Source: Prevotella sp.
GTDB lineage: Bacteria; Bacteroidota; Bacteroidia; Bacteroidales; Bacteroidaceae
DNA length: 40,196 nt
Assembly (NCBI GenBank): GCA_017474845.1
Contig: JAFVGS010000006.1
Span: 1 to 40,196, forward strand
Direction of reading: 5' to 3'
Part shown: positions 26,248-33,545 of the stretch, in pieces
How positions within the stretch are numbered: position 1 is the first letter of the stretch
Layout: each line of letters opens with the position of its first letter
Program-made: the position numbers and the translations under genes
The notes under the pieces: generated by a model
The model's input: the letters and a program-made list of their open reading frames with translations, nothing else
Told to the model about the DNA's origin: nothing
Databases searched by the model: none

Positions 26248-29154
26248 TTAATATCCGAAAATTTCTTCTGTAGTCAGACGCTTGATGGGCCCGATCTTAG
26301 AGAGGGACTCCATGTCGAGTTCCTTCTCGTCACCGAGGATGATATAGCGATAAGCCTTGTTGGCCATCTGCGCCTTCTCGTAATCAACGATATCCTGCAG
26401 ACCAAGACCGGGGAGGGCGTTATACACCTTCTCATTGATGTCGTAGTCGATACCACGACGTTTGGCGGAGATGTAGGCATTGATGACACCCGACTTCGTC
26501 ACACGCATACTGGCCAGTTGCTTCGTCAAGGCATCCTTGGCAATCTGGAAGGCCGTCTCGCTGGCAGGCATCTCGTTCAGGATGACATGGAACTGATTCA
26601 CGGCATCCATCATCTTATCGTTCTGGGTGATGATATAGGTCTGACAGTATTCCTTATCGTCCTTCTTACCAGGTGTCACATAATAAGCCGAAGCACTGTA
26701 GGCCAGACCACGCGCCTCACGCATCTCCTGGAATACGATGCCGTTCATGCCACCGCCATAATACTCATTAAAGAGATCGACCACTGCCTCCTGCTCGGGA
26801 TGCCAGTCACGACTCTCGTTGTGATACATCATCAGATAGATATTCTTGGCATCGTAGGGAGCGATCCAAACCTCATTAGTCGTTGCCTCCTGATACTGGT
26901 AGGGTTTTCCCTTGGGGACATCGGCCAGCGTCGCAGGCGTCTTGTGGATAGCGCCCAGCGTCTCAGAGAGTTCCTCGGGCGAGAGCTTGCCATAATAGAG
27001 TACGGCATGCTTCAGATTTGGCAGGTTGGCTATCAGTGATAGCAACAGCTGAGGATCGGCCTCACGAAGCTGCTGCTCACTCATCATATCGCGGCGCGAG
27101 TTGCGCTCACCGAATATGGCATAGCTCGTAAGACGCGAGAAGTTGGTGCGCTGGTCGGTCTTATCGTCCTCACGCGACTTCAGGACCAGACCTACATACT
27201 GATCCCACGATGCCTGATCAGCCTTGGCGTTTCTGATCACGTCCTCAAGCAGGGCCAGTGCCTCAGGCATCTGCGACTGCAGACCACTTAGCGAGATGTT
27301 GAGGTTGTCGGCATTCACATTGACAGAGTAGTTACAGGCCAGCTGATAGAACTTCTGCTTCACCTCTGCTGTGGAGAACTTGTCGGTACCGACATAGTCG
27401 AGATAGCCTGCGGCAACGTCGTAGCGGTTATCATCCTGCTGTCCAAACTCATAGCGGAAGACAAGGTTGAAGAGATCGTTCTGCGTGTTCTGCTTATAGT
27501 AAAGCGGCAGTTTGTTCTTGGTCTCACCGATGACGAGGTCTTTGTTGAAGTCCACGAACTTCGGATGGATGGGCTCCACCTGCGACTCCTGGATTTCCTT
27601 CACGAAGGCACTCATCTGGTCACGATTAGCCTGAATGGGGGTGATGGCGGGCTTGTCGATCTTCTTCTGCGTGGAGTCGACGCCCATCTTCTTGAAGATG
27701 GTAGCATAGCCGTTGGTGAAGAAACGGTTGGCAAAGTCGACGATCTGCTCCTTGGTCATCTTCGACACACGGTCCAGCTTGCCCACCTTCTGCTCCCAAC
27801 TGATACCATCGATGAAGGCACTCATAAACTGACGGGCTCGCCAGAGATTATTGTCAAGTGCTTTCTGATAGTCGAGTTTCATGTTATTGATCACACTGGG
27901 CAACAGGTCGTCAGAGAAGTTACCCTTCTTCAGGTTCTCAATCTCACCCAACATCAGATTTCTCACCTCTTCGAGCGACTGCTCGGGCTTGGGCATACCG
28001 ACGAGGATGAAAGAAGAATAATCCTGTTGGTCATTCACTCCAGCCTGAGCACCTAACACCTTCATCTGCTGATTCAGATTGATGTCGAAGATACCGGCCT
28101 TGCCATTGCTCAGCATATAGCCGATCACGTCGAGGGTGTCACACTGCAGGTCGGCAGCCTTCTTGGCGAGCCATCCTACCCACACCTGTTCAGCCTGTTG
28201 TCCGATGACGGCAGTATCCACAGGTGCTGTCAGAGGCTTCTGCACAGGGAATACCGGCTGGGAGACATCAGCGGCAGGCTTCCATCCGCCAAAATACTGG
28301 TCGATGATGGCGATGGTCTTGTCCATATCGAAGTCACCCGCCATACAGATGGCCACATTATTGGGCACATACCACTTGTTGAAGTAGTTCTTGATGTTCG
28401 TGATCGAGGGGTTCTTCAGGTGTTCCTGGGTACCGATGGTGGTCTGTGTGCCATAGGGATGGGTGGGCGTGAGCTTCTCGCCCAGGGCCTTCCACACCTT
28501 GTCGCCATCGTCCGTCAGATAGATGTTATACTCCTCGTAGACGGCCTCCAGTTCCGTATGGAAACCACGGATCACCATGTGCTGGAAACGGTCTGCCTGG
28601 ATCTTCGCCCAGTTCTCGATCTCGTTTGAGGGGATGTCCTCGGTGTAGCAGGTCACATCGTTCGAGGTGAAGGCATTCGTACCTTCGGCACCGATGGCTG
28701 CCATGAGCTTGTCGTACTCATTGGGAATAAAGTACTGGGCAGCCAACTGACTGACGGAGTCAATCTCATGATAGGCCTGCTTGCGGGCCTCAGGGTCCGT
28801 CAGCTTTCGATAGGCCTCATAACGCTGCTCAATCTCTGCCAGCAACGGAGCCTCTGCCTCGGGATTGTTCGTCCCGAACTTATTGGTGCCCTTAAACATC
28901 AGGTGCTCCAGATAGTGGGCCAGACCGGTTGTCTCTGCCGGATCGTTCTTACTACCCGTACGCACGGCGATATACGTCTGAATCCTCGGCCTTTCCTTAT
29001 TCACCGACAGATACACCTTCAGTCCGTTATCCAGCGTGTAGATCCTCGTCTTCATCAGATCCCCCGCCACCTCTGCATACTTATACTCCTTCGCCTGCGC
29101 GCTCATCCCGAGCATTAAACAAGCAGCTAATACGAATCTTAATCTCTTTATCAT
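26248..29154 (-). CDS. M16-family zinc peptidase, two-domain (pitrilysin-like)
   Basis: 968 residues with signal peptide MIKRLRFVLAACLMLGMSAQA, so periplasmic or outer-membrane associated. The inverted zinc motif HYLEH (His80, Glu83, His84) and the downstream glutamate in ELEAVYEEYN give an active N-terminal half. The C-terminal half repeats the fold without the motif, as is usual for the inactive partner domain of M16 proteins (GGGMNGIVFQEMREARGLAYS is the typical substrate-side segment). Its ATG follows directly after a tandem repeat that separates it from the DUF4954 gene. In-operon position between DUF4954 and fumarase. Confidence 0.94.
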   Translation of the reverse strand: MIKRLRFVLAACLMLGMSAQAKEYKYAEVAGDLMKTRIYTLDNGLKVYLSVNKERPRIQTYIAVRTGSKNDPAETTGLAHYLEHLMFKGTNKFGTNNPEAEAPLLAEIEQRYEAYRKLTDPEARKQAYHEIDSVSQLAAQYFIPNEYDKLMAAIGAEGTNAFTSNDVTCYTEDIPSNEIENWAKIQADRFQHMVIRGFHTELEAVYEEYNIYLTDDGDKVWKALGEKLTPTHPYGTQTTIGTQEHLKNPSITNIKNYFNKWYVPNNVAICMAGDFDMDKTIAIIDQYFGGWKPAADVSQPVFPVQKPLTAPVDTAVIGQQAEQVWVGWLAKKAADLQCDTLDVIGYMLSNGKAGIFDINLNQQMKVLGAQAGVNDQQDYSSFILVGMPKPEQSLEEVRNLMLGEIENLKKGNFSDDLLPSVINNMKLDYQKALDNNLWRARQFMSAFIDGISWEQKVGKLDRVSKMTKEQIVDFANRFFTNGYATIFKKMGVDSTQKKIDKPAITPIQANRDQMSAFVKEIQESQVEPIHPKFVDFNKDLVIGETKNKLPLYYKQNTQNDLFNLVFRYEFGQQDDNRYDVAAGYLDYVGTDKFSTAEVKQKFYQLACNYSVNVNADNLNISLSGLQSQMPEALALLEDVIRNAKADQASWDQYVGLVLKSREDDKTDQRTNFSRLTSYAIFGERNSRRDMMSEQQLREADPQLLLSLIANLPNLKHAVLYYGKLSPEELSETLGAIHKTPATLADVPKGKPYQYQEATTNEVWIAPYDAKNIYLMMYHNESRDWHPEQEAVVDLFNEYYGGGMNGIVFQEMREARGLAYSASAYYVTPGKKDDKEYCQTYIITQNDKMMDAVNQFHVILNEMPASETAFQIAKDALTKQLASMRVTKSGVINAYISAKRRGIDYDINEKVYNALPGLGLQDIVDYEKAQMANKAYRYIILGDEKELDMESLSKIGPIKRLTTEEIFGY

Positions 29155-29157
29155 ATG

Positions 29158-29195
29158 TCTTGAACTCCTTGAACTCCTTGTCTACTTGTCTCCTT
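29158..29195. repeat. Tandem 8-9-base repeat between M16 and DUF4954 genes
   Basis: Units GAACTCCTT, GAACTCCTT, GTCTACTT, GTCTCCTT fill the 45-base gap. The same units occur inside hflX (31186-31223) and GH97 (34128-34241). Confidence 0.85.
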
Positions 29196-29199
29196 ATAT

Positions 29200-31053
29200 T
29201 CAATTCTCGTAGTCGATCTCGTGGTCGAGTTTCTCGAGGAAGTCATCGAAGACTTCCTTCTCCACGTCGCCCATGGAGTATTCCTTCTCGGCATCCTTAC
29301 GGATCTCGGCAATCCACGCACGACGGGCCTTGATATAGTCCTCATGGATACGGACCACATCCTCCTCGGTGATCTCCTCCAGGCCATAGTAGTCCAGGAT
29401 CATCTGGTAAGACCACGACCAGCGGTAGTCACTGTAGTTGTTGTTGATCTCCACGAAGCGGTCAAGCAGCTGCTGGATGTTGTCGATGTCACCGCTCTTG
29501 ACATCCCGTACGATACGCAGTTCCTCACTCTCCGGCAGGAGCAGTCCGCTGAGGTCCGTCCAGCGTCCCTTGCCCACGATGCTCTTCGGACGTCCGAAGA
29601 ATCCCTCCTTCTGGGCACGCTTCAGCACGGCACCCATATAGATCCTCAGGGCGATATCATAGTACTTCAGGCCCTTGCGCAGTGAGGAAGCGTTGATGAC
29701 ATACTCGTGGAAGTTATACTTCGACACGTTGTCACCCGATGCCTCACGCAGAGCTGTCAGAACCTTGATACCCTCCATGATCTCACCGACGGTGAAGGGC
29801 GAGAGCCAGTCGAAGTTAATGATACTCTTCTTCGACAGCTTCGAACGCTTGTCTCGCTTGGGCCATTTCTTGATATCACGATACAGTCCCACTGTGGTAA
29901 TGTTACGTCCGGGCACCAGATAACATTCCTCACCATAGGCCATCAGATAGCTGAAGGGCAAGTTACGGGTATCGGGATGGTGCATCAGCTTACCAAAGCA
30001 GACAGAGAAAGCTCCTATCGTAGCAGGCATCAGGATGTATGAACCCGAGGCCGTCTTCGTACCACGCTCGAGGGTGCCATAATGCAGGGGACCCATCTTA
30101 TAGGCATGGTTGGAGAAGTTCGTGTTCGAACCGGCATTATAGAACGAGAACTCACCGCCGATGAGCAGCGAGCTCTTATGGTGCGAGGCGCAGAAGGGAC
30201 CACAGAAGGCGGCACAGGCCTCACCGTTGGCCATATAGGAATTAGCAAAGAACAGGCTCGCCTCAGCCGTGAAGCCATTGGTAATCTGACAGGCCTCACC
30301 CACGAAGCAGTCCTGCATCTTCACACTGTTGTTGATCGAACAGCCGTCACAGATGATGGAGTTCTCGCAGATGACGCCCGTACCGATAAATACCGGTGCA
30401 TCCGTGGAGCTCATCACCGTACACTCACTCAACCTGGCAGCACCCGATATCTCACAGTCGCCCTTGATGACGGTGTTCATGATGTCCTTGGCATTGATGA
30501 TCTTCACGTTGTTGCCGATATAGCCACGGTCCGGACGATTCACACGGAGTTCGTCCTCAATCATCTGATGGAGGGTCTGGCGCAGGCCTTTGTCGTTGTA
30601 ATGCTTCACCATGAAAGAGGCCAGCTGGGAGTTCAGCTCACGGAAGATGGTCACGTTGCCGTCACCCATCTCGTTGAGCACCGAGATCATCGATCCCTCT
30701 CCAAAGGTGGCATCGTCGGTGGTCTCCAAGGTGCAGATGTTAGAGATATAACAGTCGTTACCGATGGTATAGTTGTTGATGTAGTTACCCACCTTCTCTA
30801 TCAGACAGTCGTTGCCGACGGTCACGTTCCTCAGCGTCGTGTCGTTGATGCCCGAGTGCTTGAAAAAGCCTTTGGTTATCTCCACCTGCTTGTTGAACTC
30901 GCCTAAGCGGATGTCACCATAGAATATCACACGGTGGAAGTTATAGGGTTTAAAACCCTCTGCCACCATCACACGATCCCAATCCTCTGCCCAGCAGACA
31001 TTGTTCTCTAATACTTCAATCTCAGCCTGTGTTAGTTGTCTGTACTCACTCAT
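29200..31053 (-). CDS. DUF4954 protein, left-handed beta-helix
   Basis: 617 residues from the ATG at 31053 (MSEYRQLTQ); the long upstream frame lies inside hflX and is not used. The central part (about 90-400) has hexapeptide-type repeats with isoleucine/valine every sixth position (TIGNDCYISNICTLETT, VICENSIICDGCSINNSVKMQD, YILMPATIGAFSVCFGKL), which predicts a left-handed beta-helix like that of sugar acyltransferases. The C-terminal third is helical and charged. Biochemical function is not known; an acyltransferase or sugar-nucleotide role is an inference from the fold. It overlaps the end of hflX by eight bases (ATGAGTGA), so it is coupled to it. Confidence 0.85.
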   Translation of the reverse strand: MSEYRQLTQAEIEVLENNVCWAEDWDRVMVAEGFKPYNFHRVIFYGDIRLGEFNKQVEITKGFFKHSGINDTTLRNVTVGNDCLIEKVGNYINNYTIGNDCYISNICTLETTDDATFGEGSMISVLNEMGDGNVTIFRELNSQLASFMVKHYNDKGLRQTLHQMIEDELRVNRPDRGYIGNNVKIINAKDIMNTVIKGDCEISGAARLSECTVMSSTDAPVFIGTGVICENSIICDGCSINNSVKMQDCFVGEACQITNGFTAEASLFFANSYMANGEACAAFCGPFCASHHKSSLLIGGEFSFYNAGSNTNFSNHAYKMGPLHYGTLERGTKTASGSYILMPATIGAFSVCFGKLMHHPDTRNLPFSYLMAYGEECYLVPGRNITTVGLYRDIKKWPKRDKRSKLSKKSIINFDWLSPFTVGEIMEGIKVLTALREASGDNVSKYNFHEYVINASSLRKGLKYYDIALRIYMGAVLKRAQKEGFFGRPKSIVGKGRWTDLSGLLLPESEELRIVRDVKSGDIDNIQQLLDRFVEINNNYSDYRWSWSYQMILDYYGLEEITEEDVVRIHEDYIKARRAWIAEIRKDAEKEYSMGDVEKEVFDDFLEKLDHEIDYEN

Positions 31054-32425
31054 AATCATTATATAAAAAATCGTTATACGGATATTTCTGGACGTGCAGC
31101 TCGCGTACCCTCCTATAGAGCACCTCTCGCAGCTCGTCGATGTTCTCTTTCTTCTTCGCACTTATGAACAGGCACTCCAGGTAATGTCCTGAACTCCCTG
31201 TCTCCTTGTCTCCCTGTCTCCCCAACTTTCCCATCCACGTGCGTTTCAATTCTTCCAGCGTAATATTCTCCCGCGTCATGGGTGTCAGGTCGTCTTCCTC
31301 CTTCTCCACCCACGTGTACGCGTCAATCTTATTAAATACCAGCATTTGCGGTTTCTCCGCACAGCCCAGTTCCATCAGCGTCTCCTCCACCACCCGGATC
31401 TGTTCCTCGAAGTCGGGATGGGAGATATCCACCACATGCACCAGCAGATCCGCCTCTCTCACCTCGTCCAGCGTCGACTTAAACGACTCCACAAGGTCTG
31501 ACGGCAACTTACGGATGAACCCTACCGTGTCTGCCAGGAGGAAAGGCAGATTGTCGATAGTCATCTTTCTGACGGTGGTATCCAATGTCGCAAACAGTTT
31601 GTTCTCTGCGAACACCTCACTCTTGGCCAGGAGGTTCATCATCGTCGACTTGCCGACGTTGGTATAGCCTACCAGCGCCACACGGATCAGACGGCCACGG
31701 TTCTTCCGCTGGGTGGTCTTCTGCTTGTCTATCTCTGCCAGGCGCTGCTTCAACAGGGTGATGCGCTGGAGGATGATGCGACGGTCCATCTCCAACTGCG
31801 TCTCACCGGGTCCACGCAGGCCTACGGAACCCTTTCCACCACCCGAGCCAGAACCACCGCCCTGACGTTCCAAGTGTGTCCAGAGCCTCTGCAGACGGGG
31901 CAGCATATAGCGGTGCTGCGCCAGTTCCACCTGGGCCTTGGCCTCGGCTGTCTGTGCCCTCATGGCAAAGATATCTAATATTAAAGAGGTACGGTCGAGG
32001 ATCTTCACCTTGAGTTCCTGCTCGATATTCCGGATCTGTTTGGCAGAAAGTTCATCGTCGAAGATCACCATGCCGACTGGCTGCGGAGCTTCCCCTCCTG
32101 AGTAGGAGGAGTGCCCGGAGGGCGGGGTGGTCTGATCCCCAAATAATGATGCATCCTGAGCATCGAGCCAGTCATCATAGTCATCCTGGCATTTCTTGAT
32201 GTATTGCTTAATCTCCTGCAGCTTGCCTGAGCCCACATACGTCGTCTGACTCGGTCCACCCACTTTCTGGGTGAACCGTTTCACGGTTACAGCGCCTGCA
32301 GTGTCGGCCAGGAACTCCAGTTCGTCGAGATATTCCTTGGTCTTGGCCTCATCCTGCTCCTTGGTGACAAGTCCCACCAGCACAGCCGTCTCGGCCTTAG
32401 CCTCTGATATTACGAATTCTTTCAT
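31046..32425 (-). CDS. hflX: GTPase HflX, carrying two repeat-encoded insertions
   Basis: Ribosome-associated GTPase, involved in splitting stalled 70S particles. 459 residues. N-terminal HflX domain (VGGPSQTTYVGSGKLQEIK, MVIFDDELSAKQIRNIE), glycine-rich linker (GSGSGGGKGSVGLRGPGETQ), G domain with G1 GYTNVGKST (near 253), G3 DTVGF, G4 NKID (near 364) and a C-terminal tail. Two stretches look inserted in frame: residues about 98-111 (TPPSGHSSYSGGE), encoded by a palindromic element, and about 400-415 (RQGDKETGSSGHYLE), encoded by a tandem 8-9-base repeat where relatives have a short loop before FISAK. All GTP-binding motifs are intact, so it should be functional. First gene of the operon. Confidence 0.95.
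   Translation of the reverse strand: MKEFVISEAKAETAVLVGLVTKEQDEAKTKEYLDELEFLADTAGAVTVKRFTQKVGGPSQTTYVGSGKLQEIKQYIKKCQDDYDDWLDAQDASLFGDQTTPPSGHSSYSGGEAPQPVGMVIFDDELSAKQIRNIEQELKVKILDRTSLILDIFAMRAQTAEAKAQVELAQHRYMLPRLQRLWTHLERQGGGSGSGGGKGSVGLRGPGETQLEMDRRIILQRITLLKQRLAEIDKQKTTQRKNRGRLIRVALVGYTNVGKSTMMNLLAKSEVFAENKLFATLDTTVRKMTIDNLPFLLADTVGFIRKLPSDLVESFKSTLDEVREADLLVHVVDISHPDFEEQIRVVEETLMELGCAEKPQMLVFNKIDAYTWVEKEEDDLTPMTRENITLEELKRTWMGKLGRQGDKETGSSGHYLECLFISAKKKENIDELREVLYRRVRELHVQKYPYNDFLYNDYE
31179..31223. repeat. Tandem 8-9-base repeat inserted in hflX
   Basis: Units GAACTCCCT, GTCTCCTT, GTCTCCCT, GTCTCCCC preceded by AGGTAATGTCC. The 19 bases AGGTAATGTCCTGAACTCC at 31179-31197 are identical to 34193-34211 in GH97. 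The frame is kept. Confidence 0.85.
32092..32131. repeat. Palindromic REP-like element inside hflX
   Basis: Two adjacent hairpins: CCTCCT-GAGT-AGGAGG (32094-32109) and GCCC-GGA-GGGC (32113-32123), then GGGGTGGT. It codes for a Pro/Ser/Gly-rich stretch between the HflX N-terminal parts. From memory, similar double hairpins are common between genes in Bacteroidales; I could not check copy number. Confidence 0.65.
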
Positions 32426-32433
32426 TTTGGGTG

Positions 32434-32441
32434 CAAAGATA
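32434..32441 (-). promoter_or_regulatory. -7 element of hflX promoter, nearly leaderless
   Basis: TATCTTTG on the minus strand, then CACCCAAA and the hflX ATG. The geometry is identical to that of the M28 gene (TACCTTTG, CACCCGAA, ATG). No good TTTG is found 19-20 bases upstream, where an inverted repeat begins. Confidence 0.75.
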
Positions 32442-32453
32442 AGAATAAAACAC

Positions 32454-32526
32454 GGATTATAAGGATTATAATGAAAGTTTTTTCAGCGAAAAGAATAAAA
32501 AATCCTTAAAATCCATATAATCCATG
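32454..32526. repeat. Inverted pair of 9-base tandem repeats between hflX and nagB
   Basis: Left arm 32454-32473 (GGATTATAAGGATTATAATG) and right arm about 32500-32526 (AATCCTTAA, AATCCATAT, AATCCATG) are imperfect reverse complements built from 9-base units, with a 26-base loop. The pair sits between the two divergent promoters. Confidence 0.8.
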
Positions 32527-32547
32527 TTTATAAAAAAAGAATTTTTG

Positions 32548-32555
32548 TACTTTTG
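32548..32555 (+). promoter_or_regulatory. -7 element of the nagB promoter
   Basis: TACTTTTG (TAnnTTTG) followed by a 36-base leader to the nagB ATG at 32592. The -33 position falls on the end of the inverted repeat and has no clear TTTG. Confidence 0.75.
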
Positions 32556-32591
32556 CAGCAGATTTTTCGAACCAAACAAAACATTAGCATT

Positions 32592-33386
32592 ATGAGAGTA
32601 ATTATTCAGTCAGACTATCAGAGACTGTCCCAGTGGGCAGCCAACCATGTCGTTGAGCGTATCAACAAGTTCAATCCCACCCCCGACCACAAGTTCGTGC
32701 TGGGTCTTCCCACAGGTTCTTCTCCCGTAGGCATGTACAATGCCCTCGTCGAGGCTAACCGTGCCGGTAAGGTGTCGTTCAAGAATGTCATTACCTTCAA
32801 CATGGACGAGTATGTCGGTCTGCCCGAGACCCATCCGGAGAGCTACCACGCCTTCATGGCCCGTAACCTCTTCGACCACATTGACTGTCCGAAGGAGAAC
32901 ATCCACATCCTGAACGGCAACGCCCCCGACCTGAACGAGGAGTGCGCCAAGTATGAGGCCATGATCGAGGAGGCAGGCGGCATCGACCTGTTCATCGGCG
33001 GTATCGGCCCTGACGGTCACATTGCCTTCAACGAGCCGGGCAGTTCACTGCGCAGACGTACCCGCATGAAGACCCTCACCACAGACACCCGCATCGCCAA
33101 CAGCCGTTTCTTCGGCGGAAGGCCCGAGAATGTGCCTGCTCATGCCCTGACGGTAGGTGTCGGCACCGTGATGGACGCCCGTGAGGTGATGATCCTGGCC
33201 AACGGTCACGCCAAGGCCCGTGCCCTGCAGGCTGCCATCGAGGGTAGCGTCAACCACATGTGGACCATCAGCGCCCTGCAAATGCATCCCCACGGCATCA
33301 TCGTCTGTGACGAGGAGGCTGCCGACGAGCTGAAGGTCAGCACGTACAAGTACTTCAAGGACATCGAGCAGGATCAGCTGCTGTAA
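32592..33386 (+). CDS. nagB: Glucosamine-6-phosphate deaminase
   Basis: Converts glucosamine-6-phosphate to fructose-6-phosphate and ammonia in amino-sugar catabolism. 264 residues from the ATG at 32592; in-frame codons further upstream lie in the promoter. The catalytic residues are at the same numbers as in E. coli NagB: Asp72 (NMDEYVGLP), Asp141 and His143 (GPDGHIAFN), Glu148 (NEPGSS). The phosphate-binding N-terminus ([12 protein letters not shown]) is present. The next gene, GH97, starts 84 bases on; a weak hairpin and a tandem repeat lie between. Confidence 0.97.
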   Translation: MRVIIQSDYQRLSQWAANHVVERINKFNPTPDHKFVLGLPTGSSPVGMYNALVEANRAGKVSFKNVITFNMDEYVGLPETHPESYHAFMARNLFDHIDCPKENIHILNGNAPDLNEECAKYEAMIEEAGGIDLFIGGIGPDGHIAFNEPGSSLRRRTRMKTLTTDTRIANSRFFGGRPENVPAHALTVGVGTVMDAREVMILANGHAKARALQAAIEGSVNHMWTISALQMHPHGIIVCDEEAADELKVSTYKYFKDIEQDQLL

Positions 33387-33545
33387 AAAGGTAAAAAAGT
33401 AAAAAGGTAAAAAACATAATGAGGGCACGGATGGTGAATGATCGTTCGTGCCCATTTTAGATAAATAGTTATGAAGAATTTGTCATTGAAGGGTTTCGGT
33501 ATGAGGAAATGGATTTTACCATTTTACCTTTTTACCTTTTTACCC
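33385..33545. repeat. Inverted pair of TTTTTACC-type tandem repeats flanking the nagB-GH97 junction
   Basis: The left array (33385-33415) is GGTAAAAAAGTAAAAAGG-like; the right array (33513-33545) is TTTTACCATTTTACC followed by TTTTTACC units, the reverse complement type. The left one begins at the nagB stop codon and the right one encodes the hydrophobic core of the GH97 signal peptide. They are about 100 bases apart. Confidence 0.8.
33423..33460 (+). terminator. Possible weak terminator after nagB
   Basis: GGGCACG (33423-33429) pairs with CGTGCCC (33447-33453) around a 17-base loop, followed by ATTTTAG. The stem is short and the T-run poor, so partial read-through into GH97 is likely; GH97 has no visible promoter of its own. 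Confidence 0.45.

Noticed and set aside
31054-31161. N-terminal extension of the DUF4954 protein
   Set aside because: It overlaps hflX coding sequence, is Arg/Cys/Ser-rich, and the ATGAGTGA overlap gives a better start at 31053.
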